NCBI GenBank assembly: GCA_025617745.1
Contig: CM046858.1
Span: forward strand, 49,303,197-49,367,196
DNA length: 64,000 nt
From: Heliocidaris erythrogramma
Lineage: Eukaryota; Echinodermata; Echinoidea; Camarodonta; Echinometridae
Direction of reading: 5' to 3'
The position numbers and the translations under genes were made by a program. Each line of letters begins with the position of its first letter. Position 1 is the stretch's first letter. Below, piece after piece: positions 9,930-25,200 of this stretch. Under the pieces are notes generated by a model that was not told where the DNA came from, ran no database searches, and saw only the letters and a program-made list of their open reading frames with translations.

Positions 9930-12900
9930 CTGAGCAAAGACAGTGAAATAGTTAATAGTGGTTGATGAAAATACACGTATATTGTTTACACCGGTTAAGA
10001 CAAGTTCACATATGGGCCATTAAACCACGGCTGATTTTACATGTAGATGAATGGAAAGAGCGGAGAAAACAAAGTAGCTGTGGGCACCAAAGGTCCTTCC
10101 TGGACTCACTATGTCTGTATTTGAATATTGATAAATGTAATAAATCATGGTGGTTTACCATAACATATATGTGAACAAGACTTTAGTCCCACATCACATT
10201 AATGAGATAAATGTATCTAAAATATAAAACGTGACCCTACAGTATACCAATATACTAGAACTTACACACAATCTAGTACTTACCCTTACTTAAATGGGAC
10301 ATGGGATCACTTTGATTAAAAAATGATGGCTCAAAACATACCATAGCGCCAATAGCGCATACAACTATACGGACACATATCCAGATACATGTCAGTGTCC
10401 TATTAACAAAATTTTATCTTTTTCAGTCCTGTAATGTTTTGTTTGTCTTTCAGTGCAACTGGAGGCCTACTGTAAAAGAGTTCAGTGCTGTTTTTACAAA
10501 TGAACAATACTTCTGTGTAACAGGGAAATTAATGATAGTTAATTTGTTATAAAATTGGCATTGTTGATTTAATGACAGAGAGAGAGAGAGAGAGAAAAAA
10601 AAATTCTGCATTTGTAATACATGTGACATACTAACATGTGGGAGCTAAAAATGACCAGGTTAAGAAATTATTTTGTAAAAAGAAGACCCCTTGTACCAAA
10701 GAGTTTTTCACAGACCAAAACAGCAACTGTCAGTATTTATAATCATCCAAACTCATTTGAAGGTTTGTCTCAATCCGATTCACTTTCATTGCACAAATGC
10801 ATATCATAATTGTATAAACAATTTTAAATAAAATACATACAGGAAATTACAAAACAAAACTAGAAATATCACTGAACATGATTATTAATACCCCCGCTCC
10901 GTGACAACAGCCTTATCCAAAAATTAGGGCACTTGGTGAAAACATGCATTTACTGCCATAGATATGCCGTTTCCATGGCAATGCAGCTTCCGAGACATCC
11001 AAAAAATATGTCTTGCACATCTTCCCACCAAGACCAATGTGTGTACCAAATTTCTTGACTTTTGGTCGAAAACTGAGGAAGTAGTTCGATCCGCAAGATT
11101 TTTCCATGATTTACTGCCATAGATATGCCGTTTCCATGGCAACACAGCTTCCGACACATCCAAAAAATATGTTTTACACATCTTCCCACCAAGACCAACG
11201 TGTGTACCAAATTCCTTGACTTTTGGTCGAAAACTGAGGAAGTAGTTCGAACCGCAAGATTTTTCCATGATTTACTGCCATAGATATGCCGTTTCCATGG
11301 CAACACAGCTTCCGACACATTCAAAAAATATGTCTTGCACATCTTCCCACCAAGACCAATGTGTGTACCAAATTCCTTGACTTTTGGTCGAAAAATGAGG
11401 AAGTAGTTCGATCCGCAAGATTTTTCCCTGATTTACCGCCATAGATATGCCGTTTCCATGGCAACGCAGCTTCCGACACATCAAAAAAATATGTTTTACA
11501 CATCTTCCCACCAAGACCAACGTGTGTACCAAATTCCTTGACTTTTGGTCGAAAACTGAGGAAGTAGTTCGATCCGCAAGATTTTTCCGATTTACTGCCA
11601 TAAATACGCCGTTTCCATGGCAACGCAGCTTCCGACACATCAAAAAAATAAGTCTTGCACATCTTCCCACCAAGCCCAACATGTGTACCAATTCTTTGAC
11701 TTTTGGTCGAAAAATGAGGAAGTAGTTCGATCCGCAAGATGTTTCCTTGATTTTCTGCAATAAATATGCCGTTACCATGGCAACACAGCTTCCGACACAT
11801 CCAAAAAATATGTCTTGCACATCTTCCCACCAAGACCAATGTGTGTACCAAATTCCTTGACTTTTGGTCAAAAACTGAGGAAGTAGTTCGATTCGCAAGG
11901 TGTTTCCTTGATTTTCTGCCATAAATATGCCGTTACCATGGCAACGCAGTTCCGACTCAACCGAAAAATATGTCTTGCACATCTTCCCACCAAGACCAAT
12001 GTGTGTACCAAATTTCATGAGCTTTGGTCGAAAACTGAGAAAGTAGTTTGATCCGCAAGATTTGCAACGGGCCGACCGACCGCCCGACCGCCCAACCGTT
12101 GACGGATTCCTATATACCCCCTTCAAACTTCTATGTTATAAAACAAACAACACCATTGGCAAATGCCAAGGAGGTAGTCAAAATAATTGAAGACCAAGTA
12201 CCCAATTAATAAAGAAAAATTATAGAATTCAGGAACCTACAATCTGATTAGTGATGAGATCATGAGGTGGTACCAGTACCGAGAAATAGTGTGGGGGGGG
12301 GGGGGGGGGGGGGGTGGGGGAGAGGAAATAACATAACTAACTCCATTTCTGTTTATGAAGGGTTTCAACGTAAAAAATAAATGAATAGGTAAGATATATT
12401 AACTACAAATTCCAGGTGTCAGATCAAAAGCTATTGGGCAGTTAATTAACTGGGCAATTAATTAATGCTTATTATAAAACGGGTTCAAGAATGTAGCCAT
12501 CCTGATTGGTCAAATAACACCACGTGACCGTGCAAAAAAAAAAGCAAGCACTAACGAACGGTGAGGGGACTAACGCATGGCTAATCCGGATCAAACCGGA
12601 TCTGTAAACATGTAAAACATGTAAATATTCAAGGATTCATGCATGGAGCATGACAATTTGAGGTAAGTAAAAACACTAAGATTGTAGACCCGTTTTATAA
12701 AACTATTAATACATGGTTGTGAGTTTGTGCGTTAGTGCGATCCCAACCATGTATTAATAGTATACATGAGAACAATAGTTCTATTCATCATGTGTGATAA
12801 AGCACTACTCTGGGGGAACTTGGACAACTTTGTGTTCTCCCAGGTTTCTGTACAGTCAAAAAGCTTTTTCACCCTCTACACTTCCCGAATTGAGTGATTT

Positions 12901-15900
12901 GATAATGCTGCAGTTTCGTATTGCAAAATGGTTTATGATTGATTGGATTCATTTTCAGTCCTGTAAGTGCAGTTAAATGTCATATATCAAATAGACTCTA
13001 AGAGAAAATGAAACAGTTAAAGATGGAAGAATAATGACTGATCTTCTCTGATAAATAAAAGTCAAGTAAAATGCAACGCTACTATGAGATCGAGGAGCTT
13101 GAAAACATCAAACCAAAGCTTGATGAAGAAATATAATTCTCATTATGCAAGAAGTATTTGCTAGTCATAAGGAAGTATTTGCTAGTCATAAGGAAGTATT
13201 TGCTAGTCATAAGGAAGCATTTTCTTGCAAGAGAAACACTGTTCCTTTTGTTTGCAAGCATTTGCTAAACTTTTATAGATAGGGCCCATTGTTGCAGGAT
13301 CAGAGAGTTGACCGAAAATTGACACCGCTAAAACAACCTGATTCAATGGATACGTCAACTTTTCATTACCAATTTAAGATGAGACACACGGACTAATCAA
13401 CAACTTCCTGACCGTCCTCCCAAAGGTTCATTCATTCCAGTAGAGTCAGAGACACTCAAATTGGCTGGGTTGTCATTTTAAAGGCACTGTTTAACTTTTA
13501 CCTTATAAGGGCTATAAAACATCAGTCGAAGATGTCACGATATAAAATCCAATAATAATAATAATAATAATAAAAATAGCTACATGTACATTTATATTGC
13601 GCACATATCCATCCCAGGGGATGCTCAAGGCGCCTACAAAGTACCCTGGCTTTAACCAAGCTGCCCTAAGGCACTGAAAGCATTCAAGGAATAAATTCCT
13701 ACCAGGTACCCATTTACTATGTACATATAATTCCTCCTAAAATGTGAGGTTGTATGGAATTCAAGCAGGAGTATTGTCTATGTGTGTGCAAACTGTGCAT
13801 CTTATAATGTATAAAAAAGAAAACGAAAACTGTAAAATTAAAATGTTCCTTCAAAACTACATGGTATTACTTTTCCTATGATTAATAAAAAATACCTAAT
13901 GATTTGTCTTTTATGAATCTCCTAAAGTGCATTGTTAAAATCGAAATTTCTCTAAAACACTACATACCAGTAAGATTTTATGCCAATAAAATCTCCTAAT
14001 GATTGATAGTTTATGATCTATTTCAAGATTTAAAAAAAAATTCTTCTGTTGTATGTGCACATATTTATGATAAAGATCTTGTGCACGTCATATTACTAAA
14101 AAGTTTAATGATTAATACTATTCTAGCTTCCTAAGTTTGCGAAAGGAAAATGAAGGATCCAGCTGTTAAAATACTGGCAATATTCCAACAAATCAGTTTG
14201 TCTAACGCAAATACCCCAGAATAGATGCCTGATATTTTCTCTGTATCACGTCTCAAACGCTTGGGCTCAAATTCAAATTCACAGAGCAGGTTTGATTTAA
14301 CCCATGGCCTAAGACTCTAAATCATGGTTTAAGCCTCCACCATGGACTAAAATAAGATTAGATAAGCATAGTATATTACTGCCTATCCATGGAAGATGAG
14401 GACATGGGTGTACTACGCTTATGGAGGTTTAAACCCTGGGACAAGATAAACCTCTTCATGAATTTGGACCTTAATGTTCCACCTAGTTTACAGATATGTA
14501 CATATACCTAAAATCATGTGTTATTATACAAGTTTTCATTCATAGCACAGTGCTCCAATGTTCAGCTCGATACAAAACTGCTTGATGACATCGAACTCCA
14601 AAATTCAAGAGGAAAGAAAGGCTCTTCTCTAAGTCCTACAAAATTTAAAAAAAAAAAAAATCAAAATTTGGGTGGTCTAAATCACAAATGTCTAGCGAAA
14701 GGATTAAAAACCCAAACGTGGCACTGTTACAGCCTTTGGGCCCATAGAATACACAAAAAAGGAAAAAGGAGTGGCGACTTCATTTTAAAATACAGTCAAA
14801 CCTACTTCAGCGACCACCTGTATAGAAGGGCCACCCGTCTTTAAAGACCATAATTTTTGTTTCCCTTGAAAAGTGTTTCTCACTGAAATGTGTATCAAAG
14901 GAACCTGTCCATAAAGACCATCTGCTCATAAAGACCACTTTTCTTGTCTCCCTTGAGCGGTCTTTACATGTACAGTCAAACCTGCTTTAGCAACCACCTG
15001 TATAGAAAGACCACCTGTCTATAAAGACCACAATTTTTGTTTCCCTTGAAAGGTGTTTTTCATTGAAACGTGTATTAAAGGAACCTGCACGTAAAGACCA
15101 CCTGCTTATAGACAGGATTCACTGTATTGTCAAGACAGTTTCCTTCCTGAATGTTGTGATGGGGGAAATGTATTTTCACTAGATACGCAGTAATATTTAA
15201 TTGATGAACATAATAAAAGATTAATAAAATCATCAGGTGACTTAGATTAGTGTCTTCTGTAATGGCCACGGCCTTTCTCTGTAATTCCATTAATCTATGA
15301 TAAAATTACTAATACTATGTCATCTGTTTTTCATTCAACTCATGTTGTAGTTAAATCACCAAAAATACCTAGCTATATTTGCTAGGGTTTAATGTTACTA
15401 TACTTTATGCAAAATATGAGCTTCAAATATCACTTCTAGAAAGATTAGATACACTCTCAATAAACACAAAAAGCGACTTGTGAGTAGATTAGTTGAAACA
15501 CCCGTACACACTCGCAAAGAAAAGGGTTCGCATGGAACCCAAGTCCAACTTGGGTTCTGTGCATGGGGTTTAGTGTTATCCCTTATTTTCACAGTAATTA
15601 TTAGCCATTAACCCACAGAATGCCAGGTAGAGATTTCTGATGTTAATTTATATATTCTAGCAGTACATATTTAATTTTTTTTGTGACTGGTACCCTTTAA
15701 AGGTAGTGCATAGTGCCGGGGGTTAAAAAATAAATTTGATTCATTTTTTGTTATAACACTCCCTTTGGGGTACCTAACCAACCCTCCAAACCGCAGATTC
15801 TAATATTGTTTAGTTTTTCGAGATATTAACGTTTTTCTATTTAATGTATTTTATTGAAAATTCAGGAATCGCCTTTATAACGGGGGACCCCCGATAAAAA

Positions 15901-18900
15901 TGCGATCCGTTAGCAACAAAGGCAGAATTGCTAAGACCTTATATCTCAGTTATTCATTGGCCGATCGCCATGAAATTTTAGGAGTATCTTCACGTGAGAC
16001 TACTTCATCATATTATTTAACGAAGAACTTGATTTCTTATGTAAAACCTTTATTTTGGCGGAGGAGAATATCTTTTCCAACGATTGCGCTATACAGCTCG
16101 AGAAAAGAAAACCCTTTATATCTCTGAACCTGGACCGATTTTAACCGGACCAACGACCATTATCTTCTTCTGTAGGTCACTTGGATCGAATAAAATATAC
16201 ATTAAAAAAATCTATGATCTTTGCAAACACTATGTACTACCTTTAATTAGTTACGATTACACCCCTGCATAGGCCTCTGGTATGCAGCTTAGTAGTAGTG
16301 AGAATGGAGAGACGAGCAATTAGTCACGGAACATAAGCGGTCTCTTTACTGGTACAGGTATATTGTCTAGACAGTCACATTTATGGGTTTCCTTTTAACA
16401 TTATTCCATAGCAGAGTGGTGCTCTGATCAGCTGAACATACTGTAGCCCTTCTTTCTCAATAAAAATGCCAAGACTTTCAGTGAAACCAGGGAGCTGTAA
16501 ATAGATGGAGTGGAAACAAGCTGCTCTCCTTTGATCCCATGCTCGGCACCGCCAAAAAGTTATGTGCTACTCCGCAACTGTTAACCAGGTGGTTAGATAA
16601 AAGAGCGCATGAATTATCAGGGTTTCAAACTCCTACATCAGAATATGGTATCTCAGCAACTGTTTGCTGTCCCTTTCAATGATTTCTCATCAATTGTCGA
16701 ATGTGTAATGAGTTGACATTACATTTTGACAATATTTCACAGCTTTATGGCAAATATATCAGACTTTGTATTCTAAAAATAAATGATAAAAGACTTCATA
16801 CAATTTATTGAACTTGCCTGCCACACTAAATGATTTTGTAAATTAGATGTACAGAATCTAGAATACATAAAGTATACAGTTGTTTCTCTCGAAAGAGATA
16901 AAGCTTGTCGCCAAGTCTACTTGGCATTTTTTATTTGTTGCCTTCTCTCCATGATAATAAGCCTGTTCAGACTATATGTATCTAAATTCATTGTATGGTT
17001 ATATGTGATTCTAAAACTATACGTTAAGTAATTAAATTTCATAGTCTGAACATCGTATAAAGAAACGTTGTACATGTATAACGAAGCGTCGTATAGCGAA
17101 ACACAGAAACAAAATCATCTGGAAGTTAGAATGTGAGAGGAAGGTAGTACCAGAATATAAGAAACGTTTGCGACATGAAACTTTCGTGAATTGTGAACGG
17201 CAGCCATTTTCACAACAAGAATCTTTCGCAAATTGCAAAATTTCAGTGTTGTGTCACTTGTAATTCAATCATTTCGCAGAATGAATGTCTCTCCGAGTCT
17301 GAACCACTTGTGAAATTTGTGAACATTAAACAATTTAACAATGGACAGCTGCAGCTGATAGAGATTTCACAATTATCAGAATACAATGGAAGTTTTTTTT
17401 GCAAATAATGACTTCTGTAGGATTGATATTTGAAACCAAGAGAAAACTCTTCAAGAATCATACAGCCATTTCTATGGAACAATATATCTAGCTGTGGCCA
17501 TTCAATTTACCTACAGCTCTGGGATAGGTTCCAAGTAATGATTTTTGTCATTAAGATAAGCATGAAATCTCCTTAACAACAAGAGAGAGTCCATTTAATT
17601 GTATGGTGTGGGTCAAACAGAGAGAGGGAAGGAGGGGAGAAAGAAACAGAGATGCGAGAGAGAAGGGGAGGGAGTCGACACAGAGATATGAGAAAGAAGA
17701 GGATGGAGGCAGAAGAGAGGCAGAAGAGAGAAAAGAAGGGGAGAAAGAGACAGAGATATGAGAAGAAGGGGAGGCAGGCAGAGAGAGGGAAGGAGGGGAG
17801 AAAGAGACATAGATATGAGAGAGAAGGGGAGGGAGGCAGACAGAGAGAGGGAAGGAGGGGAGAAAGAGACAGATATGAGAGAGAAGGGGAGGGAGGCAGA
17901 CAGAGAGAGGGAAGGAGGGGAGAAAGAGACAGAGATATGAGAGAGAAGGGGAGGGAGGCAGAGAGAGGGAATGACGGGAGAAAGAGAGAGAGATATGAGA
18001 GAGAAGGGGAGGGAGTCAGAAGGGGAGGGAGTCAGACAGAGAGAGGGAAGGAGATAAGAAAGAGACAGAGATATGAGAGAGAAGGGGAGGGAGGCAGACA
18101 GAGAGAGGGAAGGAGGGGAGAAAGAGAGAGAGATATGAGAGAGAAGGGGAGGGAGGCAGACAGAGAGAGGGAAGGAGATGAGAAAGAGAGAGAGATATGA
18201 GAGAGAAGGGGAGGGAGGCAGACAGAGAGAGGGAAGGAGATGAGAAAGAGAGAGAGATATGGGAGAGAGAGAGAGGGAGGCAGAGAGAGAAGGGGAGGGA
18301 GGCAGAGAGAGGGAAGGAGGGGAGAAAGAGACAGAGATATGAGATATGAGAGAGAAGGAGAGGGAGGCAGACAGAGAGAGGGAAGGAGATGAGAAATAGA
18401 CAGATATGAGAGAGGAGAGAGAGTCAGACAGAGAGAGGGAAGGAGATGAGAAATAGACAGATATGAGAGAGGAGAGAGAGTCAGACAGAGAGAGGGAAGG
18501 AGATAAGAAAGGGAAGGAGATAAGAAAGAGAGAGAGATATGAGAGAGAAGGGGAGGGAGGCAGACAGAGTGAGGGAAGGAGGGGAGAAAGAGAGAGAGAG
18601 AGAGAGAGAGAAGGGGATGGAGGCAGGCAGAGAGGGAGAAAGAGGGACGAACAATGAGAGAACTACATGTAAAGACAAAAAAAGAAGTGACAGAGAAAGA
18701 GAGAGAAAGAAGGAGAGATGTGTGTAGTCAGAGAAACACAAAAACACACGCTAACACAACACAATTAAAAAAAATGGTTGAAAACCAATTGAGACAGACA
18801 GCTCAAAGGTTACCAAAATTTTACGCTTTTGTTATCCAAACCGCACAAATCATTTCATCATTCAACTCATTAAAATTAAAAGAACATAAATGATGTATTC

Positions 18901-21900
18901 AAACATGAACCCAGACCGTCCTTGAATCCAATAGAAAGCATGACAATAGGATGCACATCACATAGCATTTGGGCCCTGTATAAAACTTGTGCTCAATAAA
19001 CAATTGCTACATTTTTATGACAATTTTCTCACAACCAATCAAATGCAATGATTCCAGTAGCTTACAGCAACCGTTGTTACTTGTTATTAATAACAAAGTG
19101 TTAGGACCCAGAAACTGTAATATCTGGGCCAGTGTAGGGAAACTCCCTTCAGACAGACATAGTTTACAGGGGGACCAAAGAAAAAATGTTCAATGTGCAA
19201 TTTGGCAAATTCCTAAAAAGAATGAGAAAAAACTTTTGAACAAATATTTATCTACAATATCGTGTGTTCCCCCAAAAGTTAACAGTCGGAAAAAGTCTCC
19301 CGAAATAAATATTTCAGAATATTTTCAATAAATATTAATTTTTGTACATAACCCTAGGGTCTGTCCTACATGTATGCAAAATTAAGACTTGACAAGAATT
19401 TATATTTGTTCTTCCTGGTATGAACAATTTGAGAATGGTTTAAAATTAACAGTTGAAAAAAGTCTTCCCAATTAAATATTTAAAAACATTTTCAGGGAAT
19501 TTTCATACCTGTGGATAGCTTAGGTATGAAAATTTCCTTTAAATATTTTGAAAAATTTATTTCAGGAGACTTTGTCCAAATGTTACCGTAACTCTTTTTG
19601 CTGGGACACAATATATCTCTGATTATCTACTACCTCCTGTTCTTATTCAAAAAATTAATCTACAAGTTATCAAACATGACTGGAAAGACCTTTCTTTATC
19701 CTCTCTGTAAATATGTAACATCGGCGCATAACAGGCCTGTTTATTAATGTATTCATAGCCACGCCCACAACCGTACTCGGGCAAACTCTGATCCCCAAAG
19801 TCTGCCATGCTCAGCATTGCTGTACAAAGTGAAAAGGCGAATTGAGTTACTGTTATTCGTTTATTCATATTCTAATCCACCAAAATCCATCAAAACCATA
19901 CATGCTTTGCATAGGTAGGGTTGCATGTAAGCTTGTGATGTACAGGGTGGCTGTTCTATTTTAAAGTCAGCATTTGCCATTTCGTCATTGACGGACTCGC
20001 ACGACGTCTGCGATAGTTCGAATCGTCTCAAACCACGCAGGTCAATGGCGCTTGGGCATGTTAAAAAACGTGATTTTGAAGCAAACGGGACAAATACAGG
20101 CCAAACGAATACCGTTCCGCACATCCAAGCAGAGAGCCGGACACGATGCAACGGAAGACGACCTCCGGGGCGAAGCGGGAAAAAAGCCTTTCTTCGACAT
20201 AGAATCCCCTTTTTACAGCGTACGAATCCCCTTGACTTACGTACGATACCCCCCTCGATGCCTTACACTATTATTATGATTGATGCTGACTTTGAATAGA
20301 GCATATTGTTGAGCCAGCCTGTGCATCATAAGCATGCTTCAAAAGCATGCTTTAAAAGCGTGCATGCTTGAAAACAATGGCTTTCACTGCAGCTGTATTT
20401 TCAATGTACATGTACTTGTAATGCAACCACACCTATGATAACAATTTTCCATTAATCACATCACATTAAAAACCGTAAAAAAATTACTCCCACTTGTAAA
20501 ACACAGACACTCACTTTGACATTGACCAACGAGAAACAGATGTCCAGTGATAAATTGTCAAGTGCTGAATTTGTTTCTATGACACAACAATTTTAAATCT
20601 TTATGTGACTAACATCACTTCACAGATTCAACCATATGTTATATACTGGGTGTTCTTTTAAAAGTACAATGGACTTTCCCTCCAATGATGTTTAAAAAAC
20701 ATGCTTTCTATTTTTAATGAATAGGAGAGCTGTCAATACTCATACTTACGGGGAAGACTTGAAAGAGATGTTTTAACGGCGTTACTTGAAGTAAACCTCA
20801 CAATTATGCATCTTTATTCACAGATATGTTAAGAGAGGTGAAATGATGTAAAACCTGCTTGCAATGCACCTAATAACTGGCATGATTTTAAAAAAAATCT
20901 ACAAACATATATATACGATCTGGGCACTGTATCATAAAGAGTTGTGACTGATTTGAATCAATGGCAACTTAAAATTAATCGCAACTCTGTCTTTAGATAT
21001 AAGTTGCGATCGATTCTAATCAATCACAACTATTTATAATACAGGACCCATGGCCCTCTAGCATAAAAATTCGCATTAAATCTCTACACAAAAAATTAAA
21101 CGCAAGTCAAAAGAATCCTGATTGGTTGAAAATCAAGTTGCATTTAATTTCTAGAGTTACAAATAAACACAATTTTTTGTGCAAGAGCTGGGGCCCAGGT
21201 CACATAATGTGAAGTCTACTTTCAATTTCAAGCATCTATTAATAGACATGATTTCAGAAGATTTTCAATATGAAGTCATCTACTGCTACAAATATAATGG
21301 GATATCATTTAAACCTGGGCCCCGTTTCATAAAACCTGTCATCAAGGACAAGTTGCAATAACTGTTATAAGCTACTGAAATCCTTGCATCTGATTGGCTG
21401 AGAGCTACTTTGTCATAGAAATGTGGCAGTTGTTACTGATAAGAAGTTTTATGAAGCAGGACCCTAATATTACACATTGAATTTCTTTGAAGTCTAACTC
21501 ACACAATTATGTCGCAAATTTAAATATATGAAATACATATATCAATCGCTGCTTTTGCATCACAGCATACTTTGTAATTATTCCATTCATGTAATATGTT
21601 CTAACTGTATAAGAAGTCAATCAAGACTTTAAATGAATAAGTATTTGTTTAAAATATATCTTTATGACTTTATAGATTACTAGCAAAAATTACCCGTGGC
21701 ACCATTGGGGGGGGGGGGGGGATGGTCTTCTACAGCCCAAGTACCCATTCACACTGAAAGGCAATTTGTTTATTGATGAAACATATTTGAACAATTGATT
21801 CATAGCAGACTTCTCAATAAATATAGAGGAGGTTTAGTCTATAATAGCATTAGGGGTTAAACTGGGGGAAGAACTTGAATATCATTGCGGAGTGAAATCA

Positions 21901-22220
21901 AAATCTAAGTATAGAATGGAGAAAAAAAATGTATTGTAACACAGTGTATTGTAAGCAGTCAAGAGGCAACTATTGTAATATAAAAATATTATCATTACAT
22001 GTATTAAGTCGAAAATAAATGAGTAATTTACCCTACAATGCACAACAGATTGCATTTGTTTGTAGTTCTCCAATTAAAGGTTGCTCAATCATACATGTAT
22101 ATAGTGGAATGTTGAAAGAAGCGAGAAGTATATAGTGGAATATTAAAAGAAGCGAGAGAGAGAGTGATACAGTGGGAAACACTGGTGGGGAAATGAGTGA
22201 GAGAGAGAGGCATATAGTGG

Positions 22221-22259
<39 letters not shown>

Positions 22260-25200
22260 GTGGAAATATGAGAGAGTGAGAAACAGCCAAACGGCTTTAC
22301 TGTTTGTTCTGGGGATGTGGAGTAAAGTACAGTCAGTACTTGAGCGAAGACCGGGTCGAGCAGAATATGGGCATCTTCACTTATTAGAATACAATATTCA
22401 GTTTCCATTCAAATATGTATTGCATTGGCGGATTTGGGGGGGGGAGGGAAGAAAAGTATGCATTTTGACCATAAAAGATCCGCCCTTTTGTCAATTGTGC
22501 CTCCCCCCTCTTTTAGAATGAAAACCTTGCTTGTCAGAGAATTATGGAGGAGAACTGGACCCCCATAACCCCCCCCTCCCCCCACTAAGCAAATTTTGGA
22601 GGTCTGGCAAATTTTTTTACCACAAACAACCCCCCCCCCCCCCCATGACATTCTGGGAACAATTTAAGCACGTTTAAAAACAAACCCAGCTCGATTGAGT
22701 GGAAAATCACAGAGAAAAGCGCTTTCAAACAAACGGACGGACAGACACACATTAGCCAAATTATAGTAAGGAAATACCACATACAGTAGCCATGATGAAT
22801 GAACGAAACCCCTTAGGACTACATATCATGATCAGATTTATTCTTGGTACATACTGCTTGCAATGTGCTTAAAGATTCTATGCACGCAACCTTCCAAGAT
22901 ATGAAAGTAATAATCATTATGAAATTATAAATGCCATCCTATGTTATGAAAGTGTATTGCTGCCTGGATCATCAAAACAACTGGCGTATTGAGGTTTTCC
23001 CTGAAATGTAAGACACAACATTGATCTCCTTTACGATGATAGATCTTAGAGATAGAGCTGAGTTGTGGTCATGCAATTACATTTTGAAAGAAACTGATTC
23101 AAAGCAATTGGGAATAATATTTATATACTGTGAGGTTTCTAATCATCAAAATGATAAGATATACATGTAACCAATTTCGCTGAAAAGCACACTCATGTAC
23201 ATGTATGTCCTGGACACAAAAATGGGCATATTGGACTGCAGACACAAGAGGCACGAGTGTCTGGCCCAAACATTTCAGCTCTTTCTTGTTATACTTTGAG
23301 TTTGAAGGCATTTAAAGAGCTATCCTTTCCAGGGGACATTTCTAATATGATGTTTTTCAAACTGACATAAAAAGAATAATAATTTAGCTAACAAATCATT
23401 TTCCGTATACCTCCCCCAGAACTCAACCTTCTTTTACAGTGTACCAATCACAAAAAAATATTTTGTTCTGTATGTCAGGCATTTTAAGCTGATGTATACT
23501 ATATTCAAAATATGAACTTCAAATGTTGATTCTATAAAGAGATATTGCAAGTTGAAGTACACTCCCAATAAACAATACAGTGACTTGCGAGGAGACTAGT
23601 CGAATAAGGGCCCGCACGGAACCGAACTTGGAGTTGGGTTCCGCACGAAGGAGTTTTAAGTTTTCCTTCATTTTTCTTCATACTCCTTAAAGATCACATT
23701 GCAAGAAAATTCCATCAAAATAAATATTGGCTTAATACTTATTATTGCATAGATGGCATAAATTATACAAGGTTATCCAAATTCAACGCTTGGAAACATT
23801 TGAATTAATGATTATTATCAATTATAAAACGGTAAAATACAGCCCCCGATATAGCAGCTGCAGAGCTCCTTGAACGCTGCTGAGATGTGTGACGACACAC
23901 GAAGGACCAGTCCTGTCTAAGCAGATGATGTCCCATAACATCTTACACATTTTTCAGTGCCTGTTTTGTCATCTCCTCTTCACTTATTTCTCTTACTTGA
24001 CTAGCGTCAGTCTTAATGTTAGTCTGTTGCCTCACTCTTAACTTCGTGTATGGTATTATTTTGATGAAAAATGCAGCGTTAAAAAAATAAAGGAATCAGT
24101 CACTTGTAAACAAAATAAGACGCCATTGTATTTTCAGCTGCTTGCACCGGGGCATGTTCGCCGTTTCAAGAGGGAACGAATACAATCTGTGATATTATTT
24201 GGAGGACTTTTCGATTTGAAAGTGGGGTTTATTTCATTGATCATTGACCCTTCTCCTGTGTATTTACTATCAAACGGTTTTAGTTATCAGAATCAGTTCA
24301 CTTTCCCTTTTAGAATGGTGTGAAATAAGGTCATGTTTAAATGTACCAAACTCTTTATAATTTGATAAATAATTGCATTGCAGTTACGTTTATTCATTAT
24401 AGGACGTCGTCTGCTTAAGCAGGATTGGTCCCTAGTGTGACGATATCAAAACTTCGCTATATTTCTGGCGAATCCTCGGATATTCCAGATGCTGAGAAGA
24501 GCTTTTATTTGTGTTGTTTTTATAATCATCATATACGCAGTTGACATAAAACTTATACGATTGCCATCTGTAAGCTTCCCAGTTTCTAGTGATACATTAA
24601 TTGCCATATTTGTGATTTTCTTTGGATAGCTACTTTAACGGTTAACACATAGAAGGCCAGGTACAGTGTTTTGAGGTTGATTTTATACATTCTAGCTGCA
24701 CACTATTTTTTAAAAGGTGATTGGCATGTTCTGTCTAGGGCTTATCTAATAGCAATGGATTTCAAGATTGTTTAAGGGAAAGACTTCATGTTCATTTGAA
24801 GACATTCATGTTGGATGGGATTAAATTGCATTCATTAATTACATCAGATATTGATTATGACTAGCTAGTAGCATAGTCTATAATCTTATTTGTGCTACAA
24901 ATGAGAAGTAATGTAAACAAACATGAAATCAGGAACAGATGTTACTATTTAGTCGACAAACCAGACGCCATATTCCATGATTTTTTTTTTCAGACAAGCA
25001 TTTAGAACTACAAATGAGTTCATGTGGCAAGTTTTAACTCAATAATTGACAAAACAAACATACACATGCTTTCTTAGCAGTTAGGTTACATAAACCATTA
25101 ACATGAAACCATATGTGTTAAATTAATTATGATTAATTAAAGGAGAATGAAACTCAACATACATTAGGTGATAATCATGTGGAAAATTGTCAGCCTATTC

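Noticed and set aside
7985-12125. CRISPR-like array
   Set aside because: Repeats are long, head to tail and without unique spacers, in a eukaryotic gene.
10913-12126. Minus-strand ORFs of 64-284 codons
   Set aside because: They run through the 160-bp tandem array in several frames, repeat the same peptide in shifted frames and match no known protein.
17652-18747. Arg/Glu-rich plus-strand and Ser/Leu-rich minus-strand ORFs
   Set aside because: Products of the GA minisatellite; no start context or domain.
19647-20151. Minus-strand small gene in the CpG-rich stretch
   Set aside because: Frames are open but short, with no homology and no clear donor; kept only as an island and a finding.
22409-22651. 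Gly-rich minus-strand ORF
   Set aside because: Produced by poly-C/poly-G tracts.
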